Below are positions 20,301 to 28,307 of a stretch of DNA of 29,542 nucleotides, in pieces. The translations under genes and the position numbers were made by a program. The stretch is from Nemertoderma westbladi (lineage: Eukaryota; Xenacoelomorpha; Nemertodermatida; Nemertodermatidae): the NCBI GenBank assembly GCA_032718475.1, contig JAUCBJ010001916.1, forward strand, positions 1 to 29,542. The letters are read 5' to 3'. The notes under the pieces were generated by a model that did no database searches, had not been told where the DNA came from, and saw nothing but the letters and a program-made list of their open reading frames with translations. Position 1 is the first letter of the stretch, and each line of letters opens with the position of its first letter.

Positions 20301-22117
20301 GGTACGTGGGAGGGACAGAATAACTTACGGATTGGTCGGTCCCAGTATAAACAACGAGGTACGTGGGAGGGACAGAATAACTTACGGATTGGTCGGTCCC
20401 AGTATAAACAACGAGGTACGTGGGAGGGACAGAATAACTTACGGATTGGTCGGTCCCACCCAGTATAAACAACGAGGTACGTGGGAGGGACAGAATAACT
20501 TACGGATTGGTCGGTCCCAGTATAAACAACGAGGTACGTGGGAGGGACAGAATAACTTACGGATTGGTCGGTCCCAGTATAAACAACGAGGTACGTGGGA
20601 GGGACAGAATAACTTACGGATTGGTCGGTCCCACCCAGTATAAACAACGAGGTACGTGGGAGGGACAGAATAACTTACGGATTGGTCGGTCCTAGTATAA
20701 ACAACGAGGTACGTGGGAGGGACAGAATAACTTACGGATTGGTCGGTCCCAGTATAAACAACGAGGTACGTGGGAGGGACAGAATAACTTACGGATTGGT
20801 CGGTCCCACCCAGTATAAACAACGAGGTACGTGGGAGGGACAGAATAACTTACGGATTGGTCGGTCCCACCCAGTATAAACAACGAGGTACGTGGGAGGG
20901 ACAGAATAACTTACGGATTGGTCGGTCCCAGTATAAACAACGAGGTACGTGGGAGGGACAGAATAACTTACGGATTGGTCGGTCCCAGTATAAACAACGT
21001 GGTACGTGGGGGGGACAGAATAACTTACGGATTGGTCGGTCCCAGTATAAACAACGATGTACGTGGGAGGGACAGAATAACTTACGGATTGGTCGGTCCC
21101 AGTATAAACAACGAGGTACGTGGGAGGGACAGAATAACTTACGGATTGGTCGGTCCCAGTATAAACAACGAGGTACGTGGGAGGGACAGAATAACTTACG
21201 GATTGGTCGGTCCCAGTATAAACAACGAGGTACGTGGGAGGGACAGAATAACTTACGGATTGGTCGGTCCCAGTATAAACAACGAGGTACGTGGGAGGGA
21301 CAGAATAACTTACGGATTGGTCGGTCCCAGTATAAACAACGAGGTACGTGGGAGGGACAGAATAACTTACGGATTGGTCGGTCCCAGTATAAACAACGAG
21401 GTACGTGGGAGGGACAGAATAACTTACGGATTGGTCGGTCCCAGTATAAACAACGAGGTACGTGGGAGGGACAGAATAACTTACGGATTGGTCGGTCCCA
21501 GTATAAACAACGAGGTACGTGGGAGGGACAGAATAACTTACGGATTGGTCGGTCCCAGTATAAACAACGAGGTACGTGGGAGGGACAGAATAACTTACGG
21601 ATTGGTCGGTCCCAGTATAAACAACGAGGTACGTGGGAGGGACAGAATAACTTACGGATTGGTCGGTCCCACCCAGTATAAACAACGAGGTACGTGGGAG
21701 GGACAGAATAACTTACGGATTGGTCGGTCCCAGTATAAACAACGAGGTACGTGGGAGGGACAGAATAACTTACGGATTGGTCGGTCCCAGTATAAACAAC
21801 GAGGTACGTGGGAGGGACAGAATAACTTACGGATTGGTCGGTCTCAGTATAAACAACGAGGTATGTGGGAGGGACAGAATAACTTACAGATTGGTCGGTC
21901 CCATTATAAACAACGAGGTACGTGGGAGGGACAGAATAACTTACGGATTGGTCGGTCCCAGTATAAACAACGAGGTACGTGGGAGGGACAGAATAACTTA
22001 CGGATTGGTCGGTCCCACCCAGTATAAACAACGAGGTACGTGGGAGGGACAGAATAACTTACGGATTGGTCGGTCCCACCCAGTATAAACAACGAGGTAC
22101 GTGGGAGGGACAGAATA

Positions 22118-22123
22118 ACTTAC
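22118..22123 (-). promoter_or_regulatory. Authentic 5' splice site of the array intron
   Basis: Sequence AATCC|GTAAGT. It has perfect intronic positions +1 to +6 and weak exonic positions (CC rather than AG). It is identical to the donors in the repeat units. Splicing to 14348 joins CC + G to give ...FILGPTNP-IRRG..., matching the family; use of any donor further into the array would retain the sequence CCG TAA, an in-frame stop. Confidence 0.93.
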
Positions 22124-22473
22124 GGATTGGTCGGTCCCAGTATAAACAACGAGGTATAGGGCAGAATTGGTTTAGCGCCCTCAGATGCCTCAGAATCTTT
22201 ACTAATGCCTTTCATCTGTTCGAGTTTAGTGGAACCCCTTCGCGGTGAATTCTTGATATTATTATTATCCAACGGTTTCCCTGCTCCACCGATGGTGGGC
22301 GTGTCTTTGTAACGACCATTGAAGGAGGCACTTCGCTCTTGTTTCTGGAATGCCTCGAGTTCAGTTTGCAGTACCGAATAGTCGGGCCCTTCTGTTAGTG
22401 TCGGACGCTGTTGGCTGTTCGACGGACTCGCCGAAATGACATTGAATGAAGACGCCCGATTCTGATTTACGAA
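22124..22473 (-). CDS. Cav2 calcium channel alpha-1, exon for the II-III cytoplasmic linker
   Basis: Acceptor ATTTCAG, 350 nt, phase 0 at the start and phase 2 at the end. The body is a variable, polar linker (FVNQNRASSFNV..., ...FQKQERSASFNGRYKDTP...) with a basic SPRRGSTK stretch that could be phosphorylated. It ends KPILPYTSLFILGPTNP, the conserved pre-S1 segment of domain III in Cav2 channels (vertebrate: PYSSMFILSTTNP). The last 33 nt are the exonic half of the tandem repeat unit that fills the following intron. The linker is short compared with vertebrate N and P/Q channels, and I see no synprint-like region. Confidence 0.95.
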
Positions 22474-22576
22474 CTGAAATTAAATATTTACAATATAATA
22501 CACGAGTGATTATAATCTTAGCTGTAAATATTTATCTACAGACATTTCGATGTCTCTAATATTAGAAACTTTTTAT

Positions 22577-22655
22577 GGGGGGGGGGGGGGGGGGGTGGCA
22601 TGTTTATTAATAATTACTCCACCTGGTGCCCTGGTGCCCTGGTGCCCCGGAGCCG
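22577..22655. repeat. G homopolymer and CTGGTGCC repeats in a 192-nt Cav2 intron
   Basis: A run of about 20 G lies near 22577-22596, followed near 22622-22646 by three copies of a CTGGTGCC unit. Both lie in the small intron 22474-22665. The homopolymer length may be inaccurate in the assembly. Confidence 0.85.
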
Positions 22656-22665
22656 GTAGGCCTAC

Positions 22666-22796
22666 CTGTAGAGCGATCTCTTCCTCTTTGAATTTCCGCT
22701 CAGCATCAGCCTTCTCCTCATCTCGTGTCAGCTGTTGGGCGTTGGCAAGATTGTCCACAGCGATAGCCAAGAATACATTGAGCAATGTGTAATTAC
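22666..22796 (-). CDS. Cav2 calcium channel alpha-1, exon for the end of domain II S6
   Basis: 131 nt, entered in phase 1 (G + GT) after acceptor ATCGCAG, leaving in phase 0 at CAG|GTAGGC. It reads [20 protein letters not shown], the S6 activation gate, then a charged helix [19 protein letters not shown]. The pattern [11 protein letters not shown] followed by acidic residues is diagnostic for Cav2; Cav1 has VDNLADAESL. Confidence 0.97.
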
Positions 22797-22909
22797 CTGC
22801 GATTATAAATAATTCATTGAATCAAACGAAAAGTAAACTTTTATTTATAGTAACAATGTATTGGCAAACTGTATTTTTCGAGGTGTTTGTTATTATACAT
22901 TTATTACAG

Positions 22910-23036
22910 GAAGGGATCTAGTGGTTGTAGTTTCGTCTTCCACCTCGAGGTCCCAGGTTCGAATCCGACACCACGCTGATGAGACCCAGTAAGGTCGAAA
23001 CGCGTACGTGGTTTGGAGAGATACGTGGTTTGGTTT
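22910..23036 (+). mobile_element. tRNA-like SINE head with a hammerhead motif
   Basis: TCTAGTGGTTGTAG (22917-22930) fits an internal RNA polymerase III A box and GGTTCGAATCC (22956-22966) fits a B box at a spacing normal for tRNA-derived SINEs. The hammerhead motif follows directly, and a LINE-like tail follows that. The element is antisense to the Cav2 gene and lies in its intron 22797-24710. A second TACGTGGTTTGG occurs 17 nt after the first. Confidence 0.75.
22970..23012 (+). ncRNA. Type I hammerhead ribozyme motif
   Basis: The conserved core CTGATGA (22976-22982) and GAAA (22997-23000) flank stem II GACC/GGTC (22983-22986 with 22993-22996; loop CAGTAA). Stem I pairs ACCACG (22970-22975) with CGTGGT (23007-23012), six pairs. 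Stem III is minimal: A23000-U23005 and C23001-G23004 with a 2-nt loop. Cleavage is predicted after A23006 (GUA^C). Such short stem III forms are known from metazoan retroelement-linked hammerheads, where ACGCGT can pair between two molecules. All core positions that I can check are present. Activity is an inference. Confidence 0.82.
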
Positions 23037-23164
23037 CGCAGGTAAACTCTCTAAAATACAGCGGTGCAATCATATGGAACTCACTAAAAACAGAATTTAA
23101 AATGTGCAAATCAAAAAACACACTAGCTAGAAAATTAAAACTTCATATGTTAAGTGAACTTTAA
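23037..23164 (+). pseudogene. LINE ORF2 C-terminal tail fragment
   Basis: Reads VNSLKYSGAIIWNSLKTEF then ...LARKLKLHMLSEL and a stop. The pattern SLKYxGAxIWNSL...FKxxLKxHLL is the usual C-terminus of CR1-like LINE reverse transcriptase proteins. It abuts the tRNA-like/hammerhead head, so the composite may be a SINE that borrowed the 3' end of a LINE, or two overlapping insertions. Confidence 0.7.
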
Positions 23165-23329
23165 TTCCAATATAGTTGCGTATCACTATTAAATTATAAA
23201 ATAAATAAAAATTATCCTAAATTTCGTAACTTCGTAATGCTATCACTCCATCGTCATCGTCAACGCTATTTGCATCATGACTAAATAATATATGAACTAA
23301 CATTTTTTTTTTTTCTTTTTTTTTTAAAA

Positions 23330-23475
23330 CGTAAACGAAATTTAAAATAAAATTAAAATTGCAATTTCGGCACAATACAATACAGTTACTATTATTAGAA
23401 AAATAAACTTAAAATAAAATTTAAAACTGAAATTTCGGCACATTAAAATAAAGTTACTATTATTAGAAAAATTGC
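23330..23475 (+). repeat. Tandem duplication, about 68-bp period, two copies
   Basis: AATTTCGGCACA...AGTTACTATTATTAGAAAAA occurs twice (AATTTCGG at about 23363 and 23431) with AAAATAAAATT before each. It lies in a Cav2 intron. Confidence 0.85.
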
Positions 23476-24547
23476 ACTGATATATGGCATCGAAGAATAT
23501 ACTCAGGATCACTGGCAGACATCACCATAATAAGCCAACCGGTGTACCACATCACGATTCTCTGAGAAAAAGAAGGTAAGAGGCAAAACTAGCTATGCTA
23601 CTGCTTTCTCTCCTTTTTTTTTTTGAACAGAACATAAAACGAATAACGCACCCCCTAAAACCATATTACATCAGAACAAAACAAAAATTACAAACAAACG
23701 TTCACTGGTGCAATGATTTTATAATTAAATATTGTGGTATCCCATTATGCGAATAATACACGAGCTCGTTCGAGCTCCATTGATTGATTGAGATATGAGA
23801 TATTAATTTCAAGAAAAATTACGCGATTCCTAAATTTGTACACTACCCGGTTAAAAAGTACGCATGTGATGGGATTAGTCCTACAATTGCGCCAATTAAA
23901 GATAAGTTATTTTCGGTAAAATAAACTTATCATTCGAGGGTAAGACCCCTAGACTCCTTCCTATAATAAACTTTTATTTGGCCGTTAGGCCCGAGATTAA
24001 GCACTAAATCCGCAAAAAAAATTTACCCAAAAAAATATCCCCATAAAAACGAATTATACCAAGTTTCACAAAAACTTTCTTCAGCCTCCAACCTGTCTAT
24101 AGTTTTTCATATATATATCGCGATAGACCTGCAATGAATATTAAGCTCTACATGATGTTTAGACTTTACACGAACTAAATTGATCATTTCAGGTCGAACA
24201 AGCATGTTTTTAATTCTGCACGGTAATGTGAAACAGTTTATTTTATGATCGATGTTTATTACTTATCACTTTAACCTCAAATGTTGGGTTATGCCGGTTT
24301 GCTTCTTTTGCGCATTAACTTGGGAACTATCACTTATTTTAGGCGTCTGTCTACACCCACTAAATCGATCATTGCGCATTCAATAAGACAATTTTTGACC
24401 GAGTAGCGTTCTAAGACGTATCATTTATAGTGGACTTTCATATGACATCGATTTGACGCAACGATGTTAAGTTGAATATGACATTTATGACAAACCCCCC
24501 ATTGTGCAATATTTTTGGGCTAGTTCCTTTAAAGCATTTGTACCAAA

Positions 24548-24612
24548 ACAAAAACTCCCCTGGCCCCCATGCGTGGGTCGAACCCACGACCTCCTGAGAG
24601 ATGTGCGACTTT
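24548..24612 (-). mobile_element. tRNA-Lys-like SINE fragment
   Basis: On the minus strand TCAGGAGGTCGTGGGTTCGA followed by CCCACG resembles the 3' half of a tRNA(Lys): a perfect T arm with GTTCGA. The 5' half is not tRNA-like and no full cloverleaf forms, so it is a tRNA-derived repeat rather than a tRNA gene. Confidence 0.6.
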
Positions 24613-24710
24613 AATTAAATGTACATTAAGTGCTTTTAAGTCGATACCACTATAATATGATATTTGATGCAGATTTTTGAAATGGAAGTAGGAGCAGCTG
24701 CGCCACCTAC

Positions 24711-24919
24711 CGATGAGTGTAAGAACGATAAAGAAGGCTGAGTATGCCATGCTGGGTCCATCCAGACCCTCCCCGTCGCGGGGTTCCCCATTTACTGCCT
24801 TTATCCCGTCGTACATGACGGCATTCCAGTCCTCGCCAGTAAGGATTTGGAACACCGTTAGGATGGCGATGGGGAAAGAATCAAAATTAGCAGAAGGGCG
24901 GCCGTCACTGAAATTAAAC
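24711..24919 (-). CDS. Cav2 calcium channel alpha-1, exon for the domain II pore loop
   Basis: 209 nt between acceptor TTATTTTAG and donor GTAGGT (24705-24710); enters in phase 2 and leaves in phase 1. It reads [20 protein letters not shown], then [19 protein letters not shown]: the domain II pore helix with the selectivity-filter Glu of the EEEE ring (TGEDW). A loop [15 protein letters not shown] leads to the start of S6 ([10 protein letters not shown]). [10 protein letters not shown] is the Cav2 form (Cav1 has FQCLTGEDWN). Exons for domain I and domain II S1-S5 are not seen up to 29542. Confidence 0.97.
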
Positions 24920-25206
24920 CTAAAATAAATGAAAATAAACCTCGTTAAATTAAATGATTACATTATACAGATAATAGACTTATAAAGTGTGTTGCAAAAT
25001 AATTTCTTAACTGCAGTTTTGATAAGCATACACTATGTATCGGCGCGGCGTATTATTTATTTAATGGCTCAAAGTACACAGTTGCCTTAGATAATTACAT
25101 GATAATCATTATAAATTTAGACTTTGAGAGTAGCACTATCTAGGCCTATTTGTGATCGTTCTTATTAATGTTTTGTAATAAATCTCCATATCATATATAA
25201 TATTTT
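24920..25206. other. AT-rich spacer between Cav2 exon and sulfatase gene
   Basis: I see no coding sequence. It would be part of a Cav2 intron if that gene continues to the right, and also the 5' flank of the sulfatase gene. Confidence 0.5.
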
Positions 25207-25318
25207 GAAAAAATAATATTAATATATAAAAAATAATATTAATATATAAAAAATAATATCAATATATAAAAATAATATTAATATATAAAAAATAATATTA
25301 ATATATAAAAATAATATT
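25207..25318 (+). repeat. AT minisatellite just upstream of the sulfatase start
   Basis: More than five copies of a 20-21-bp unit, AAAAATAATATTAATATAT, end 22 bp before the sulfatase ATG. The promoter or 5' UTR must therefore overlap the array or the first exon is very short; the TATATAA in each copy could act as a TATA element, but this is not shown. Confidence 0.92.
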
Positions 25319-25340
25319 TTGTTGACCGCAAAAAATCACG

Positions 25341-25573
25341 ATGTTTCTATATGTCATTTTATTATGGATGTGTTCTTATGCACAGATTACTGTGTCAGGT
25401 AGTAGCGAAACGAAACAACCAAATATTGTGGTAATTTTGGCCGACGACTTGGGATGGAATGACGTCAGTTTCCACGGCAACGGACAAATACCTACACCGA
25501 ATATAGATAAGCTCGCCTACGAAGGTGTTATCTTAGACAACTATTATGTCCAGCCCATATGCACACCGACAAG
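25341..25573 (+). CDS. ARSB: Arylsulfatase B-like, exon 1 (signal peptide, metal site, FGly cysteine)
   Basis: Arylsulfatase B removes 4-sulfate from N-acetylgalactosamine in dermatan and chondroitin sulfate in the lysosome. Exon 1 starts with a hydrophobic signal peptide ([20 protein letters not shown]), then [20 protein letters not shown] with the calcium ligands Asp35 and Asp36. It ends ICTPTR: Cys74 is the residue converted to formylglycine by the SUMF1-type enzyme and Arg78 is the conserved arginine. The exon ends AG|GTAAGA in phase 2, inside the sulfatase signature. The three exons total 1602 nt, giving 533 aa, the same length as human ARSB. Related galactosamine/glucosamine sulfatases (ARSI/ARSJ) are possible alternatives, but the C-terminus and length favour ARSB. 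Confidence 0.93.
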
Positions 25574-25910
25574 GTAAGAGCCACAAAAACACAGTTAGAT
25601 GCATGACTGTCAAAACAATGATAATTTCATACCATTTCGTACTGACATGGCTTAGTTATCAAAAATTCATACCGAATGTGGGTGGGTGGGAATATTGCCG
25701 CAATCAAAAATTAAATCACTGTAACATGTTTTCTTCATCTTCATGTATCAGTCAAATTCTTAACTCACCCAAATGGCATTTTCATCATTATCTCCACCCC
25801 CCCCCCCCCCCCCCACAATCTCTGCCTGGCATCAACAACTGTCTGATCACTCACTATTGCGTAAACACAATTTCAACGATAAGGCTGTCCCAAAACGTTG
25901 TATATTTCAG
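25574..25910 (+). other. Sulfatase intron 1 with a C homopolymer
   Basis: GTAAGA...TATATTTCAG, 337 nt. A run of about 18 C near 25796-25814 is preceded by CATTATCTCCA. Its exact length is uncertain. An open reading frame runs through the intron, but the splice sites restore the CTPTR-SAILSGR signature, so the intron is real. Confidence 0.9.
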
Positions 25911-26870
25911 GAGCGCGATTTTGTCTGGTCGCTACCCTATACACACAGGTCTGCAGACCAGCGTCATCACAGCGGGGGCTCCTTACGGTCTACCCCTTGA
26001 CGTTCCTATCCTACCCCAATACCTAAAGAAACTAAATTATACTAATCACGCGGTAGGGAAGTGGCATATGGGGTTCTTATCCAAAGAATACACACCAACA
26101 TACAGAGGATTCAGCAGTTTCTATGGATACTACAACGGAATGGAGGATTACTACGATCATACTCATATGAATACGGAATCCATCTGGGGGTACGACTTTC
26201 ACGAAGACGAGATGGGAACACTTGGAATACCCCCGAGAAACGAAACTTTTGGGAAATACAGTACAGCGTTGTTCACAGATAGAGCCGTCAGTATAATTAA
26301 TAAACACGATGTTAGCAATCCCTTGTTTCTATATTTTGCTCACCAAGCTGTTCATTCAGGGAACGCGGATACAAAGTTACAAGCACCGCCCGAGTTAGCG
26401 TATAGGTTCGATAATATTTGGGAGGCGGGGAGGAGGAAGTTTGCAGGAATGGTATCTGCGATGGATGAATCGGTGGGGCAAGTGGTTGCCGCATTGCGGG
26501 AACGGAGTATGTTAGACAACACGTTGATTGTGTTCAGTAGCGACAATGGTGGTCCCGCGAACGGGTTCGATAGAAATTACGCGTCTAATTGGCCGTTACG
26601 GGGCGTTAAGAACACCCTGTGGGAGGGCGGAATAAGGGCGTCGGGGTTCGTCTGGGGGAATATGATCGAGAAGGGAGGGCGCGTGTCGCGGGATCTATTG
26701 CACGTCACGGATCTAACGGCTACAATAATAGGGGTGGCTGGAGGAGGGGCTGTAAAAAACTTGGACGGTATGAATGCGTGGGAGACAATCTCAAAAGGAG
26801 AGTCTTCGCCTAGGAGTGAAATACTTTACAATCTGGAAAGCAGCAGAGGAGATGACGTATATGCATTAAG
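25911..26870 (+). CDS. ARSB: Arylsulfatase B-like, exon 2 (catalytic core)
   Basis: Opens by completing Arg78 (AG + G) and reads SAILSGRYPIHTG, the second half of sulfatase signature 1. Catalytic and metal residues by homology to human ARSB: Lys128 and His130 in AVGKWHMGF, His226 in HQAVHSG, Asp289 and Asn290 in FSSDNGG, Lys311 in LRGVKNTLWEGG. All are present, so the enzyme should be active. Several N-glycosylation sequons (NYT, NET) fit a lysosomal glycoprotein. It ends with ...DDVYALR split AG|GTAAGA, phase 2. Confidence 0.97.
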
Positions 26871-27224
26871 GTAAGAATTAGGGTTATCTCTACTGCGGTA
26901 CTAAGTAAGATTGATTGATGCCTGTTTTGTCTATTTACTTCCGCTTTCACTTTCATGATAAAAAAAATACTATAGATTCCCTGGAGGGGGATTTTTCTTA
27001 CCTTAGCGAATAATTAAATAACTGTGTAGAATATTATCAGGAATATATTACTCATTAAAACAATACAACCATCTACTATAATGCAGATGGAAAGCTATAC
27101 ATTCTGATCAAGGACATATTAAATATTTAAATAATAAATAATTTCGATTGAATTCAATACTCTGCACCGATTCAACAACTTCGTGGTATCTTACATGTCG
27201 ATTCCTTCTCCCCGACAGCGTTTG

Positions 27225-27440
27225 TAATGTTTATAGCAGACCTAGCAGTACTGTACGACTAAGTCAAGTTGGTTTTGCTCTATGGTTGATATTTTTCGCC
27301 GACGATTTAGTTCTAAACTCAACCGACAGGTCGGTCATTAAATCTGGACTGAATGAATTATATAACTGGTGCGATGAAAATAAAATGTTTATTAACCTGA
27401 GTAAAACTAAAATCACGAAGTTTAGACGAGGGGGGTGTAG
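27225..27440 (+). pseudogene. LINE reverse transcriptase fragment in sulfatase intron 2
   Basis: Reads LIFFADDLVLNSTDRSVI, then ELYNWCDENKMFINLSKTKI: the F-A-D-D catalytic box and the following NLSKTK motif of a LINE reverse transcriptase. Only this short piece is present. Sulfatase intron 2 spans 26871-27898 (1,028 nt). Confidence 0.85.
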
Positions 27441-27544
27441 GTGTATTGTATAGGTGATTGTGGGTGTAAATAAAAAAAAAACATAATAGAGTATGTAGTG
27501 AAGCGATGGGAGTTTCGATTGTCGATTATGATTGTTCGTTTAGC

Positions 27545-27640
27545 ACATCGTAGAAAACTCGGCTTGAAGCCCGGGTTGAATCGAACTCGTGATCTCCAGA
27601 TTGGAAGTCTGACGCTCCCACAATTCCGATAGCATTGTAC
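27545..27640 (-). mobile_element. tRNA-like SINE fragment in sulfatase intron 2
   Basis: On the minus strand GTCAGACTTCCAATCTG forms an anticodon-like arm with loop CTTCCAA (UCC, as in tRNA(Gly)), followed by a B-box-like AGTTCGATTC. The acceptor and D arms do not form. It is probably a decayed tRNA-derived repeat. Confidence 0.5.
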
Positions 27641-27798
27641 AGGCAAAAGGGGGATCTGGATTTGCAATTTACGTCCTCATGGCCCCCAACAGTCACTACC
27701 AACCTGAGTTCCCTGTAATTATTCATCTTAGTACAGAATACCGAGTTTAATTGAGTTTCTGCCAATATACAATACCGTAGAAAGTTACAGCAATATAT

Positions 27799-27818
27799 CC
27801 CCCCCCCCCCCCCCCCTC
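27799..27818 (+). repeat. C homopolymer in sulfatase intron 2
   Basis: About 18 C, followed by TCCGGTTAGG, 80 bp before the exon 3 acceptor. Its length may vary or be misassembled. Confidence 0.9.
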
Positions 27819-27898
27819 CGGTTAGGTTGTGGTGGTGTGAATATAACAGTAACATGCCAAAATCAAAATCTTATTAATTGTTCATTATATTTTCATAG

Positions 27899-28307
27899 GA
27901 ACGGAGCATGGAAGGTCATATTTGGGGACCACTACCGCAACAAATGGAGCGATTGGTACAGATCGTCGGGCAGGTACCCGGACACGGAGAATAACGAGAC
28001 GAACCCAGACCCGCGGGCAACCAGCGTCCATTGCGGACCTAAACCCACTAACGCGTCCACAAACTGCGACGTATTGACCAGCCCGTGTTTGTTTCACATC
28101 GATTCAGACCCATGCGAGTACCGCAATCTCGCCAATATACTACCAATGAAACTAAAGGAGTTGATTAAACGGGTTGACTCTTATAGACCTGGTGTAGTGC
28201 CGCCGTTAAACAAACCATACGACCCAAAGTCTAACCCGAAACTCCATGGTTACCGATGGGAGCCCTGGGTTAATACTGAAAGTTTCAAAAAAATGTTACT
28301 TGTATAA
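27899..28307 (+). CDS. ARSB: Arylsulfatase B-like, exon 3 (C-terminal domain)
   Basis: Acceptor TTTTCATAG; the first base completes an Arg codon. It reads RNGAWKVIFGDHYRNKWSDW, then DPRATSVHCGPKP, PCLFHIDSDPCEYRNLANIL and VVPPLNKPYDPKSNPKLHG, ending MLLV and TAA. The pattern PCLF-x-I-x-x-DPCE-x-x-NLA is the C-terminal hallmark of ARSB-type sulfatases, with cysteines placed for disulfide bonds. 135 residues before the stop. Confidence 0.97.

Larger units (their letters stand above)
14362..22156 (-). repeat. Minisatellite of about 134 units copying an exon end plus its 5' splice site
   Basis: The unit is 57 bp (about 99 copies) or 61 bp (about 35 copies with an extra GGGT on the minus strand). 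Read in gene direction each unit has 33 nt identical to the 3' end of the exon at 22124-22473 (ending GACCGACCAATCC), then GTAAGT, then 18 further intron nt (TATTCTGTCCCTCCCACG). The copy at 22099-22156 is the real exon end and donor. Units are almost identical. Only two copies appear to have lost the donor GT: near 17297 (ATAAGT) and near 19271 (TTAAGT). Larger blocks recur: the pattern 61-57-57 with a CCTAGTA variant near 17834, 19873 and 20693, and a pair of marked variant units near 16749/16806 and 18541/18598, so the array also grew by multi-unit duplication. Copy counts are by eye. Confidence 0.97.

Noticed and set aside
14362-22156. A CRISPR-like array of repeats.
   Set aside because: There are no variable spacers; units are contiguous and nearly identical, and the setting is a eukaryotic intron.
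14254-22248. Dozens of long ORFs on both strands of the array, up to 393 aa.
   Set aside because: The 57-bp unit is a multiple of three, so any stop-free frame stays open for many units. The frames shift at each 61-bp unit, and the splice structure shows that the region is intron.
24548-24612. A tRNA(Lys) gene.
   Set aside because: Only the T arm and part of the 3' half are present; there is no acceptor stem or D arm.
12975-24919. The Cav2 exons as a pseudogene fragment.
   Set aside because: All six exons are open, have GT-AG borders, agree in phase at five junctions, and keep the pore glutamate and S4 charges.
25546-26874. A continuous 442-aa ORF read as the sulfatase protein.
   Set aside because: Its first part is read from intron 1 in another frame. 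Splicing 25573 to 25911 restores the CTPTR-SAILSGR signature and the catalytic cysteine.
27545-27640. A tRNA(Gly) gene with UCC anticodon.
   Set aside because: An anticodon-like arm and a B-box-like sequence exist, but the acceptor and D arms cannot be formed.
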